Shown: piece by piece, positions 17,528-25,726 of the stretch
Position numbering within the stretch: position 1 is the first letter of the stretch
Layout: each line of letters starts with the position of its first letter
DNA from: Sphingosinicella sp. BN140058
GTDB lineage: Bacteria > Pseudomonadota > Alphaproteobacteria > Sphingomonadales > Sphingomonadaceae
DNA length: 64,000 nt
Reading direction: 5' to 3'
Assembly (NCBI RefSeq): GCF_004135585.1
Contig: NZ_CP035501.1
Span: 607,001 to 671,000, forward strand
Program-made: the position numbers and the translations under genes
Notes under the pieces: model-generated
Told to the model about the DNA's origin: nothing
Database searches by the model: none
The model's input: the letters and a program-made list of their open reading frames with translations, nothing else

Positions 17528-19485
17528 AGAGCAAACTCGTCTTGCGCCTGGCTGGCCAGGCTCTCTGGGGCGGAATTGAGCTCGCCGACGATGTCCAGCG
17601 GGACCGCGGGGTTGAGCTCGTTGAACGAGATTACCGGCACCTCGAACAGATCGCCGGCGATCAGCAGCCGCAGCGGCCGGCGCAGATCCTGCGCGGTCAG
17701 GATCGCGCGCGCGCCGGAGGCGGCGATCTGCTCGGCGAGCAGGGTGTTGAGCGCGCGCATCTGATGCGGGTTGATCGCGAGCCGCATCTGTCCGTCGACC
17801 GGAGTCAGCGTCTGGCGAATGATGTCTTCCAGGTTCGTGCCGACGATCAGCACCCGCAGCCGTCCTTCGTCGCACAGCGGCGCGATCAGGTGGCGGCGCA
17901 TGGCAACCCGGACGCGCTCGGCCATGGCGACCGCCTCGCGTTCATATTGGCCCACTTCGCCGATCGCCTCGACCGCGTCGCGGAAGTTGCGCAGCGGCAC
18001 GCGCTCCTCGGCGAGCAGCCGCAGCACTTCGCCGATTCGGCCGGTCGGCACCGCCCGCACCGCTTCCTTGACCACCTCCGGATGGCTCTCGCCGAGCCGG
18101 TTGAGCTGGTCGGTGACCTCCTGCAGGCCGAGGAACAGGACGAGGTTGCGGCCGAGCAATTGCTCGACATAGAGGCCGATCGTCGCCACCGGGTCGGCCC
18201 CTTCGGCCTTGCCGGAGCCGAGCGGCGCGTCGTGCGCCGCGAGCACCCAGCGCTGCTCGCCGATGTCGGCATCGGCGACGATCCGGAGATCCGGGATGGC
18301 GACGCCGCTGCGCTCCTGAAGCGCAGCCACGCCGGTCCGCACCCGCGCCGCCAGTGCCTGGAATTCGGCGCTCTCCGCGGGAAGGCCGACGGTCAGCCGC
18401 AGCGCATCGAGGGTCGGCAGCGCCCGTGCCTCGATCAGCGCCTCGCCGACGATCGCGGTGTCGCTGGCGGCTTCGATTCCGAACTTGCCGCGGATCCAGG
18501 CGCCCGAGGTCGGGTGGCTGAGCGCACCGCCGCCGAACAGCAGCGCGGCCAGACCGAAGAAGACGATGGTCGGGAAACCGGGCACCAGGCCGAGCAGGAC
18601 GGCAAGGCCGCCTGCGATCATCAGCACGTGCGGCTTGCCCGATATCTGCCGGGCGATGGCGGGGCCGAGATCGCGGTCGCGCTCCTCGTCGGTGGTGCGG
18701 GTGACCAGCAGGCCCGCCGCCATGGCGGAGAAAAGGGCCGGCACCTGCGCGACGAGACCGTCACCGATGGTGAGGATCGAGAAGGTCGCCGCCGCTTCGC
18801 CCGCCGACATGTCATGGTAGAGCGTACCGACCGCGAGGCCGCCGATCAGATTGACCAGCACGATCACGATCGAGGCGATCGCATCGCCCTTCACGAACTT
18901 CATCGCGCCATCCAGGCTGCCGTGCAGCTTGCTCTCCAGCTCGAGCGTGCGCCGTTTCTCGCGCGCTTCGTCCTTGGACAGGATGCCCGAGCGAAGATCG
19001 CTGTCGATCGACAATTGCTTGCCCGGCATCGCGTCCAGGCTGAACCGCGCCGCGACTTCGGCAACCCGCTCCGCACCCTTCGATATGACGATGAACTGGA
19101 CGATGGTGATGATCAGGAACACCACCAGGCCGACCACCAGATTGCCGCCGGCGACCATCTCGCCGAATTGCTGGACGATGTCGCCCGCATCCATGTGGGT
19201 CAGGATCATCCGCGTCGTCGAGATGCTGATCGCCAGCCGGAACAGGGTCGACAGCAGCAGCACGGTCGGGAAGGTCGAGAAATCGAGCGGCTTGGTGACG
19301 TAGAGGCTGCTGAGCAGGAGCAGGATCCCGATCGTCATGTTGACCGCGATCAGCACGTCCATCGCCAGCGGCGGGATCGGCACGATCATCAGCATGACGA
19401 CCGCGATCAGGATGCCGACCAGCAGCATGTCCGCGGCGCGGATCGGAAGCGCCCTTATGCGGCGAAGCGACAAGGCACGGGCCAT
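17524..19485 (-). CDS. sctV: Export gate protein SctV
   Basis: The protein has 653 residues, slightly shorter than typical (about 690). Eight hydrophobic segments fill the first 310 residues (for example LLVGILIAVVMLMIVPIPPL). The conserved FHIPEP-type loop region (VVFLIITIVQFIVISKGAER, RFSLDAMPGKQLSIDSDLRS) is present. The large cytoplasmic domain forms the nonameric ring that receives substrates and chaperones. The start is 2 nt after the lytic transglycosylase, and the stop overlaps the secretin. Confidence 0.95.
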   Translation of the reverse strand: MARALSLRRIRALPIRAADMLLVGILIAVVMLMIVPIPPLAMDVLIAVNMTIGILLLLSSLYVTKPLDFSTFPTVLLLSTLFRLAISISTTRMILTHMDAGDIVQQFGEMVAGGNLVVGLVVFLIITIVQFIVISKGAERVAEVAARFSLDAMPGKQLSIDSDLRSGILSKDEAREKRRTLELESKLHGSLDGAMKFVKGDAIASIVIVLVNLIGGLAVGTLYHDMSAGEAAATFSILTIGDGLVAQVPALFSAMAAGLLVTRTTDEERDRDLGPAIARQISGKPHVLMIAGGLAVLLGLVPGFPTIVFFGLAALLFGGGALSHPTSGAWIRGKFGIEAASDTAIVGEALIEARALPTLDALRLTVGLPAESAEFQALAARVRTGVAALQERSGVAIPDLRIVADADIGEQRWVLAAHDAPLGSGKAEGADPVATIGLYVEQLLGRNLVLFLGLQEVTDQLNRLGESHPEVVKEAVRAVPTGRIGEVLRLLAEERVPLRNFRDAVEAIGEVGQYEREAVAMAERVRVAMRRHLIAPLCDEGRLRVLIVGTNLEDIIRQTLTPVDGQMRLAINPHQMRALNTLLAEQIAASGARAILTAQDLRRPLRLLIAGDLFEVPVISFNELNPAVPLDIVGELNSAPESLASQAQDEFAL

Positions 19486-19487
19486 GT

Positions 19488-20423
19488 TCAGCGGGTCCCG
19501 ATGGCCTGTTCCGCGACCAGCTTGTTGTAGCGGGCCATCACCTTGCGCACATAATCCTGGGTCTCGCGATAGGGCGGCACCTGATTGCCGTATTTGCGAA
19601 CCGCGCCTTCGCCCGCATTGTAGGCGGCAAGCGTCAGCGAGAAATCGTTGAAGCGGCCGTGCAGCTGGCGCAGCAGCCGGGCGCCGCCGTCGACATTGGC
19701 CTCGGCATCGACGATCGCGGCCCCGCGGACGTTGAGCATGCTCGCCGTGCCCGGCATCAGCTGCATCAGCCCGCGGGCGCCGGCATGGCTGGTGGCGGTA
19801 CGCTGATAGCGTGATTCCTGATCGATCACCGCGTGGAGCAACAGCGGATCGATGCGATGCCGTGCCGCCACCCGGCTGATCATCGCGTCATATTGCGTGG
19901 TGTAGGACATCGGCCGCATCGCCAGGATGGTCTCGGCTTCGATTGCCGGGAGCTCGGCCGACAGGCCGGCGAGTTCCACCGGCGCCGGCGGCTCGTCGGC
20001 GGCCGGCGCGATCGCGGCGATCTGCATCGGCCCGCTGGCGAGCGTCTTGGTAGCGAACTTGCCCTGAACGGCCGACTGGCCACCTGCTTCGAACCCTTGG
20101 GCTCCAGCCGCTTTCGCCTCGAAGCCGCCGGCCGAGGTCAGGAAGACTGAGGCGGCATTGCGCTCACGCGGCTCCGCCGGCGGCGCGATGCGGATCTGCG
20201 GTGCCGGCGGCACTTCGGCCGGGATCGCGGGGGCGACGATCACGTTGGTGCAGGTGGCGAGCGACTGAATGCCCTCGAGCGAACCCGCCTCGGCGACGCG
20301 CAAGGTGGAGGTCAGCGGACAGGGCGGCGGAGGCTTCGGCCGGTCCTTGGCCTGCGCCGCCGGAACCAAAGCCACGACACCCAGGACCCCGATCCCGAGC
20401 GCCTTTTGAAACAAGCATTTCAT
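19488..20423 (-). CDS. Lytic transglycosylase of the T3SS operon
   Basis: The protein has 311 residues with a Sec signal (ALGIGVLGVVALVPAAQA). A long linker rich in Ala, Pro and Glu runs to about residue 170. An SLT domain follows: AVIDQESRYQRTATSHAGAR (catalytic Glu203), GLMQLMPGTA, LAAYNAGEGAVRKYG and QDYVRKVMARY. Such enzymes open the peptidoglycan so that the secretin and needle can pass, and are often first in T3SS operons. The ATG lies behind GGGGAG. It is the promoter-proximal gene of the minus-strand operon. Confidence 0.9.
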   Translation of the reverse strand: MKCLFQKALGIGVLGVVALVPAAQAKDRPKPPPPCPLTSTLRVAEAGSLEGIQSLATCTNVIVAPAIPAEVPPAPQIRIAPPAEPRERNAASVFLTSAGGFEAKAAGAQGFEAGGQSAVQGKFATKTLASGPMQIAAIAPAADEPPAPVELAGLSAELPAIEAETILAMRPMSYTTQYDAMISRVAARHRIDPLLLHAVIDQESRYQRTATSHAGARGLMQLMPGTASMLNVRGAAIVDAEANVDGGARLLRQLHGRFNDFSLTLAAYNAGEGAVRKYGNQVPPYRETQDYVRKVMARYNKLVAEQAIGTR

Positions 20424-20926
20424 ACTGCATCGCTCCCCAAGTTACTGGTCCTTGCGACCAATCCTTGTCTGTACACGATGCCCCACTGTTTCCGGCCTGC
20501 TCGTCCGGGAACGCCTTAAGCTTGTCGAGCTTTTGTTGCGTTTTCAAGTCATTAGCCATATTTATTTCCGAATGGTTAACTGCGGTAAGCCGTTGGCTGG
20601 GAGCGATGAATTGCGAATTTCGCGGGAACTTTTTTTCGTTACGGATCAGCTGACACTCATGTCGATACGCTTCGCCGCGTCCGTCGCACGGTTCATCCTG
20701 AGTCGAATCAACCGGGGCAGAGGGAAATCAAGCATTTAGCCTGGCTTCTACAATCCCAATGTCCGAATTAGGTGATTGACCCGGGGTTGCAACTTGCAGG
20801 ATCAATAGGGGGTCGGTTGTCCCGCCCCACGGACAGTCGACCGCATGACCTGCTCGGGCTGACGAGGCCAACGCTGCACCTTTTTCTTGTGCATGCGCCG
20901 GTCTCGTGCAGGGGAGACGCGAAAGA
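20424..20926. promoter_or_regulatory. Divergent control region between the two T3SS operons
   Basis: About 500 nt of comparatively A/T-rich sequence separates the minus-strand operon from SctU. It lacks the 17-bp palindromic box, which argues that machinery and substrates are controlled differently. A short inverted repeat TGGTC-CTTGC-GACCA lies at 20446-20460, just before the transglycosylase start. On the minus strand an unassigned reading frame starts at 20559 (MANDLKTQQKLDKLKAF). It runs into the transglycosylase gene in another frame and might be a leader peptide. I cannot place promoters with confidence. Confidence 0.4.
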
Positions 20927-22090
20927 GTGGCCCAAGGCAACGACAGTGCCGACAAGAACGAGCTACCGACACCGAAGAAGCTTCGGGACGCACGTAAAAA
21001 GGGCGATGTCGCAAAATCGAAGGACTTGGGCACCGGGCTGCTGACGCTTGCCTGGATGATCCTGTTTCTTGCCGTCTCCGGCTATGCAGCAAGCCAGCTG
21101 GCGACGCTCGCGTCGGAAACCATTGCAGGTGCGACCAGCCTGCCGTTCGACAAGGCTGCGACCAATCTCGGCTGGAACGCGGCCGCCACGCTTCTTCGGA
21201 TCACCTTGGCGACCTTGGTCCCGGTGGCGCTGCTCGCCACGCTCACTGAATTCCTTCAGGTCGGGCCATTGGTCACGGTCGAGAAGATGAAGTTCGGGCT
21301 CGAGAAGATGAATCCGGTCGAGGGCCTGAAGCGTATGTTCGGCAAGGACGGGCTGTTCGAGCTGGTCAAGACCCTGGTCAAGGCCGGGTTGATCTGCGCG
21401 ATCATCTATCTCACCGTCCGCACCGCCTTGAACGGCGCCGGCCAGGTCGTGCGGCTCGCCGGCAGTTCGCCGATCGACAATAGCGGCCAGGTCGCCGCGA
21501 TGGCGGTGCTCGACCAGACCTATTCGCTGACCCTGCAGATGCTTGCGATGGTCGTCGCCGTCTTCCTTTTCGTCGCGGTCGCAGACCGGATCTACGCCAA
21601 GCACAGCTTCATCAAGAAGATGAAGATGAGCCGCCGCGACATCAAGCAGGAGCATAAGGAGGATGAGGGCGATCCCCAGGTCAAGTCGATGCGCCGCGAG
21701 ATGCACCAGGAATGGGCGAACCAGAACACGATCGGCGCGACCCGCGGCTCTGCCGCCCTGCTGGTCAATCCGACCCACATCGCGATCGCGCTCGATTACG
21801 ATCAGGAAACCTGCCCGGTGCCGGTGATCGCCGCCAAGGGTATGGGCGACGTCGCCGCCGCGATGCGTATTGAAGCCGAGCGCGCCGGGGTCCCGATCAT
21901 CCGCAACATTCCGACCGCACGCAGTCTGTGGGCCCGCGGAGAAATCGGCGAGATCGTGCCCGAGGACATGTTCGATGCGATCGCGGCCGTGATCCTGTGG
22001 GCGGCGAAGGCGAAGAGCGGCGAAGCGCCGATGTGGCACGATATGGACGATGATGCGCTGCCGGCTGCCGCTGCCGCCGCGACCAATTGA
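20927..22090 (+). CDS. sctU: Export switch protein SctU
   Basis: The protein has 387 residues. An earlier in-frame GTG at 20906 lacks a ribosome site, while the GTG at 20927 follows AGGGGAG. The N-terminus is NELPTPKKLRDARKKGDVAK, typical of the FlhB/YscU family. Four membrane segments are followed by a cytoplasmic domain with the autocleavage motif NPTH at about 281-284 (ALLVNPTHIAIALDYD). Cleavage there switches export from needle to later substrates. At 387 residues plus an acidic tail it is nearer FlhB (about 380) than YscU (about 350). Confidence 0.93.
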   Translation: MAQGNDSADKNELPTPKKLRDARKKGDVAKSKDLGTGLLTLAWMILFLAVSGYAASQLATLASETIAGATSLPFDKAATNLGWNAAATLLRITLATLVPVALLATLTEFLQVGPLVTVEKMKFGLEKMNPVEGLKRMFGKDGLFELVKTLVKAGLICAIIYLTVRTALNGAGQVVRLAGSSPIDNSGQVAAMAVLDQTYSLTLQMLAMVVAVFLFVAVADRIYAKHSFIKKMKMSRRDIKQEHKEDEGDPQVKSMRREMHQEWANQNTIGATRGSAALLVNPTHIAIALDYDQETCPVPVIAAKGMGDVAAAMRIEAERAGVPIIRNIPTARSLWARGEIGEIVPEDMFDAIAAVILWAAKAKSGEAPMWHDMDDDALPAAAAAATN

Positions 22091-22113
22091 AGCAACGGAG
22101 ACAGTGAACCGAC

Positions 22114-22431
22114 ATGGGAATTGGAGCGGTAATTTCGTCCATAATCGCGATCGTGATCGCGCTTGCGCTGGTGCTCGGCATGGCGTGGGGCGTGATCTGG
22201 CTGCTGAAGAAGGTTCAGGACCGGCAGCTCGCCGCTGGCGTCAACGGCGAGGAATCGCAGCCGATCCGCTTCCTGCGTTCGATGCCGCTGGGCCAGCGCG
22301 AGCGGGTGGTGCTGATCGAGGCACGCGGCGAGACCATGCTGGTCGGCGTCACCGCCGGTTCGATCACCCTGCTCGCGCGCTGGCCGGGCGGCACGCCGCT
22401 GCCGGCCGAGCCGAGCCTTAGGCGGCTGTGA
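22114..22431 (+). CDS. FliO-like export-apparatus assembly protein
   Basis: The protein has 105 residues. An N-terminal membrane helix (IIAIVIALALVLGMAWGVIW) is followed by a basic LLKKV segment. A small cytoplasmic domain reads IRFLRSMPLGQRERVVLIEA then GETMLVGVTAGSITLLARW. This is the FliO pattern. In flagella FliO helps to assemble the FliP-FliR core; injectisomes are generally described as lacking it. Here it lies between SctU and SctQ in an otherwise injectisome operon, and its stop overlaps the SctQ start (TGATG). The family call is based on the transmembrane helix plus the LGxRERVVL-GVT core. Confidence 0.8.
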   Translation: MGIGAVISSIIAIVIALALVLGMAWGVIWLLKKVQDRQLAAGVNGEESQPIRFLRSMPLGQRERVVLIEARGETMLVGVTAGSITLLARWPGGTPLPAEPSLRRL

Positions 22432-23381
22432 TGGCGACCGCACTCCGCTTCGAGGCGCTCGGCAGCCTGCGCCGGATCGATCCGGACGCGGCCGCGCTCG
22501 GTGCCGCCGCGGCGGCGCTGATCGCGGCGCGCGGCCTCGACGCGGAGATCCTCCACACGATCGCGCCCGGCGCCTGGTTCGGCTGCACCGACCATGTCTG
22601 CTTCCAATTGCGCGACAGCGGCCCGCTCGACGACGCCCGGATCGGCGATGCCGTCAGGATGCTCGACCGCGGTGAGCCCCTGCTCGAGCGGCTGGAGCAT
22701 GGTCTCGGCCTTGACCTGGAACCCAGCGAGATCCGCGAAGGGCTTGGGGACGCCGTGATCCTGCTGGTGCGCGGCGAAGGGCTTGCGGCGGAGATTGCGC
22801 TGCCGGTCGATCATCCGGCGGCAGCGCGCTGGCGCGCGGAAGCGGATGCGCTGACGCCCGCACCCGGCGCGATGCCGGTGCTGGTTCATCTTCTCGCCGA
22901 CGGGCCGCGCCTGCCGATGGCCGAGGCCGGCGCGCTCGAAGCCGGCGATCTCGTCCTGCTCAGTGCGCGCACCACCGCTATTCTGGCGAGCGAAGCCGGA
23001 CGTGTCGCCGGCCTGCTCGATTTTCTCTCGGGAGATTTCACCCTGCAAACGCAAGGAACCACGATGGCTGATGAGGGCACGGGGCCTGCCCGCGACTTTG
23101 CCGTACCGCTGACGATCAGGCTTCCCGATCGCATGACCAGCGCCGCCAGCTTGGCCGATCTGCGCCCCGGTACCGCGCTTCCGCTGGGGCCGTTGACCGA
23201 CGGCATGCCGGTCGAATTGCTCGTGGCCGGCCGCACCCTGGCGCGGGGCGAGCTCGTCCAGCTCGGCGATCGCTTCGCGGTGCTGATCGAGGAACGGTCC
23301 GGCATCGACGATAGCGCCGCGGCTCCGGTCGAGGCCGCCGGCCAGGATCCGGCCGCCGGGGAATCGGAGGTGCGCGCGTGA
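22431..23381 (+). CDS. sctQ: C-ring/sorting platform protein SctQ
   Basis: The protein has 316 residues from the ATG that overlaps the FliO-like stop; a GTG directly before it is possible. The first 220 residues are a poorly conserved middle region. The C-terminus is a SPOA domain (ADLRPGTALPLGPLTDGMPV then ELLVAGRTLARGELVQLGDR), as in FliN/YscQ. SctQ forms the cytoplasmic sorting platform with SctK and SctL. The order FliO-like, SPOA protein, FliP-, FliQ- and FliR-type proteins recalls a flagellar fliNOPQR block. Confidence 0.85.
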   Translation: MATALRFEALGSLRRIDPDAAALGAAAAALIAARGLDAEILHTIAPGAWFGCTDHVCFQLRDSGPLDDARIGDAVRMLDRGEPLLERLEHGLGLDLEPSEIREGLGDAVILLVRGEGLAAEIALPVDHPAAARWRAEADALTPAPGAMPVLVHLLADGPRLPMAEAGALEAGDLVLLSARTTAILASEAGRVAGLLDFLSGDFTLQTQGTTMADEGTGPARDFAVPLTIRLPDRMTSAASLADLRPGTALPLGPLTDGMPVELLVAGRTLARGELVQLGDRFAVLIEERSGIDDSAAAPVEAAGQDPAAGESEVRA

Positions 23382-24073
23382 ACCTTGCCGAATTCACTCC
23401 CGGCTCGGCGCTGATCACAGTCGTTCTGATCTCGCTGGCGCCGTTCTTTGCCGTGATGGTGACCAGCTTCACCAAGATCGTCGTCGTGCTCAGCCTGGTC
23501 CGCAACGCGCTCGGCCTGCAGCAGGTGCCGCCCAACCTCGTCCTCAACGGCCTGGCGCTGATCCTGTCGGTGTTCGTCATGTACCCGACGCTCGAGAAGA
23601 TGCAGGCGGCGGCCGCGATCGAATCACCGACCACCGCGACCATGCCGGGGGAGCCGGTCTCGGCCGAGAATCCGATCGAGAGCAACGGCGACATCTTCGC
23701 CACCGCCGATCGCGCCAAGGAGCCACTGCGCGAGTTCCTGATGAAGCACAGCGATCCGCGCGAGCGCGCCTTCTTCCTGCGCACGCAGCAGCGCATGGGC
23801 GATCAGGGCAGCGTCCGCGATCTCAAGGAAAGCGATTTCGTCGTCGTCATTCCCTCGTTCGTGGTCAAGGAACTGAAGCTCGCTTTCCAGATCGGCTTCC
23901 TGATCTTCCTGCCATTCTTGGTGATCGATCTCGTCATTTCGAACATCCTGCTGGCGATGGGCATGATGATGCTGTCGCCGGTGACGATTTCGCTTCCGTT
24001 CAAGATCCTGCTGTTCGTCCTCGTCGACGGCTGGGTGAAGCTCAGTCACGGGCTGGTCCTGTCCTATGCGTAG
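23378..24073 (+). CDS. sctR: Export apparatus protein SctR
   Basis: The protein has 231 residues from a GTG overlapping the SctQ stop (GTGA) behind CGGAGG. FFAVMVTSFTKIVVVLSLVR and NALGLQQVPPNLVLNGLALI, followed by FLIFLPFLVIDLVISNILLA and MGMMMLSPVTISLPFKILLF, are hallmark FliP/SctR segments. Five copies form the core of the export channel with SctS and SctT. Confidence 0.96.
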   Translation: MNLAEFTPGSALITVVLISLAPFFAVMVTSFTKIVVVLSLVRNALGLQQVPPNLVLNGLALILSVFVMYPTLEKMQAAAAIESPTTATMPGEPVSAENPIESNGDIFATADRAKEPLREFLMKHSDPRERAFFLRTQQRMGDQGSVRDLKESDFVVVIPSFVVKELKLAFQIGFLIFLPFLVIDLVISNILLAMGMMMLSPVTISLPFKILLFVLVDGWVKLSHGLVLSYA

Positions 24074-24085
24074 GGGCCGCCCGCT

Positions 24086-24352
24086 TTGACCGACGACGTC
24101 ATCACCCTCACCACTCAGGCGCTGTGGCTGGTGCTGCTGCTGTCGGCGCCGCCGATCATCGCGGCGTCGGTGGTCGGGCTGCTCGTCGCGGTCCTGCAGG
24201 CGGCGACCCAGCTGCAGGAGCAGACGCTGCAATATACGCTGAAATTCTTCGCGATCGTGGTCAGCATCTTCGTGACCGCCAGCCTGATGGCGGGAACGCT
24301 CTACTCCTATGCCGACGGCATCTTCATGAGCCTTGCCGGGGTCGGCCGATGA
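24086..24352 (+). CDS. sctS: Export apparatus protein SctS
   Basis: The protein has 88 residues with two membrane helices (LWLVLLLSAPPIIAASVVGL and FFAIVVSIFVTASLMAGTLY) around the conserved LLVAVLQAATQLQEQTLQYT loop of the FliQ/SctS family. It starts at a TTG 12 nt after SctR; no better start is in range. The stop overlaps the SctT start. Confidence 0.95.
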   Translation: MTDDVITLTTQALWLVLLLSAPPIIAASVVGLLVAVLQAATQLQEQTLQYTLKFFAIVVSIFVTASLMAGTLYSYADGIFMSLAGVGR

Positions 24353-25176
24353 TCGAGGCAGCCCCTCCCGGCGTCGGCATTCCGCTGTTCGCTGCAATGC
24401 CGTGGCTCGATCAATTGCTTACCGTCGGCGTGGCGGCGACCCGCTTTGCCTTCGCCTTCGTGTTCGTGCCGGTCTTCTCGCGGGAGGTGATGCCGGCGAC
24501 GGTGCGCAATTCGATCATCGTCACCTTCGGCCTGGTCGCGCTCTCCAGCCAGGCGAATTTCGCGCCCGCCAATCTCACCGCGATGGATTGGGCGACGATG
24601 CTGTTCAAGGAAGCGGCCGCGGGTGGCATCATCGGCCTGTTCTTCGGTACGGTGATGTGGGCGCTGGCGGCGGCGGGCGAGCTCATCGACACCAAGGTCG
24701 GCGCGACCATCGGCCAGCTCGTCGATCCGCTGAGCGGCACCACCACCTCGCTGACCGGAATCCTGCTCGGCCGCTTCGCCGAAGTGGTGTTCGTCAGTGC
24801 CGGCGGGCTGACCCTTCTCGTGGGCACGGTGATGGGCAGCTATCTGCTCTGGCCGCTCGGCCCCGGCGGCCTCGCCCTCGACATGCGCGCGCTGCAATTC
24901 TTCGAAGGCGAATTCGGCCGGCTGTTCGCCCTCGCCTTTCTGTTCGCGGCGCCGGTGCTGACCGTGCTCTACGTGATCGATCTCGGCATGGGCTTCCTCA
25001 ATCGCTTCGCCCAGTCGTTCAACGTCTTCTCGATGTCGATGCCGATCAAGGCGGCGGGAGCGATCTTCGTGGTCATCCTCACTTTGCCGCTGCTGGCGCA
25101 GGCGATCATCGCCGATCTCGGCTCCCGTGAAGGCATTGCCGGCGGAGTCCTCCAGCGTACGGCGCAGCCGCGATGA
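24349..25176 (+). CDS. sctT: Export apparatus protein SctT
   Basis: The protein has 275 residues from the ATG overlapping the SctS stop. Several membrane helices are visible, with PVFSREVMPATVRNSIIVTF, AAGGIIGLFFGTVMWALAAA and GELIDTKVGATIGQLVDPLS, as in FliR/SctT. One copy completes the export channel core. Its stop overlaps the start of the LuxR-type regulator, so that gene is translationally coupled to the machinery. Confidence 0.94.
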   Translation: MIEAAPPGVGIPLFAAMPWLDQLLTVGVAATRFAFAFVFVPVFSREVMPATVRNSIIVTFGLVALSSQANFAPANLTAMDWATMLFKEAAAGGIIGLFFGTVMWALAAAGELIDTKVGATIGQLVDPLSGTTTSLTGILLGRFAEVVFVSAGGLTLLVGTVMGSYLLWPLGPGGLALDMRALQFFEGEFGRLFALAFLFAAPVLTVLYVIDLGMGFLNRFAQSFNVFSMSMPIKAAGAIFVVILTLPLLAQAIIADLGSREGIAGGVLQRTAQPR

Positions 25177-25571
25177 TCGGCGGCAACGCCCCCCGCCCGG
25201 CGCCCCGCGCCGAGCCTGGCCGCGAGAGCCCTGCCGGGACCGACGACCTCGCCCAGCTCGTCGAGCGGCTGCGCGAGGCCGAAGCCCGGCGCGACGCTCA
25301 TGGCCGCGAGATCCTGATCGGCGAGTTCACCGTCGCCGGCTGGCGGGTGCCCCTCCTTCACCTCGCCGGTCTGCAGACGCTGACTCGCAACGAGGCGGCG
25401 GTGCTGCGCTTCCTCGGCTGGGGCCGTGCCAATGGCGATATCGGCACCCTGCTCAACATGACCGAGAATACGGTCAGGACCCACATGAACAACGCGATCC
25501 GCAAGCTCGATCTCGACGGCGTGCGCGAATTGAACAGCCTGGCGGGACTGCTTTTCCTGCCGCTCGAATGA
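25173..25571 (+). CDS. Small LuxR-type transcription regulator of the T3SS locus
   Basis: The protein has 132 residues. The first 60 are polar and rich in Arg, Glu and Pro. Residues about 69-127 form a LuxR/GerE-type helix-turn-helix (LTRNEAAVLRFLGWGRANGD then IGTLLNMTENTVRTHMNNAI RKL). No receiver or autoinducer domain is present, as in small GerE-like activators. It overlaps SctT by ATGA and ends 11 nt before the tandem palindromic box of the filament-like gene. LuxR-type proteins bind inverted repeats as dimers, so it is the obvious candidate to bind the 17-bp boxes. That is inference. Confidence 0.85.
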   Translation: MIGGNAPRPAPRAEPGRESPAGTDDLAQLVERLREAEARRDAHGREILIGEFTVAGWRVPLLHLAGLQTLTRNEAAVLRFLGWGRANGDIGTLLNMTENTVRTHMNNAIRKLDLDGVRELNSLAGLLFLPLE

Positions 25572-25582
25572 GGCCGCTCCTC

Positions 25583-25621
25583 CTAAGCGATTCGTTTAGG
25601 CGATCTAAACGAATCGTGGAG
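25583..25621 (+). promoter_or_regulatory. Tandem T3SS-associated palindromic boxes (site 4)
   Basis: Two boxes, CTAAGCGATTCGTTTAG (25583-25599) and CTAAACGAATCGTGGAG (25605-25621), are separated by 5 bp, that is 22 bp centre to centre or two helical turns. The first is a near-perfect palindrome. They lie about 105 nt before the filament-like gene, directly after the LuxR-type gene. Confidence 0.75.
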
Positions 25622-25726
25622 CGCGGGGGCGGCCCGTTTCGGGCAATTTCTCCTTGTCGCGGCGGAAGTCGCAACCGGCCAGCTCCCCGCACGGAGCGCG
25701 AAATTCGAGTGTGAAAGGGTAACCAC

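Noticed and set aside
15785-19530. Very long plus-strand frames opposite SctC and SctV (and similar frames opposite SctN, the TonB receptor, SctU and others)
   Set aside because: They mirror well-supported T3SS genes in GC-rich DNA, are rich in Arg, His and Asp/Ala repeats, and have no family motifs or ribosome sites.
20164-20559. 131-codon frame overlapping the transglycosylase
   Set aside because: Its first 45 codons look plausible as a leader peptide, but the rest only mirrors the transglycosylase in another frame, so it is not listed as a gene.
9630-25176. Interpretation of the export genes as a flagellar cluster
   Set aside because: A secretin, a SctJ lipoprotein and a SctI-type rod are present. 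No hook, rod, filament, motor or FliF/FliG/FliM genes are seen, so an injectisome fits better despite the FliO-like gene.
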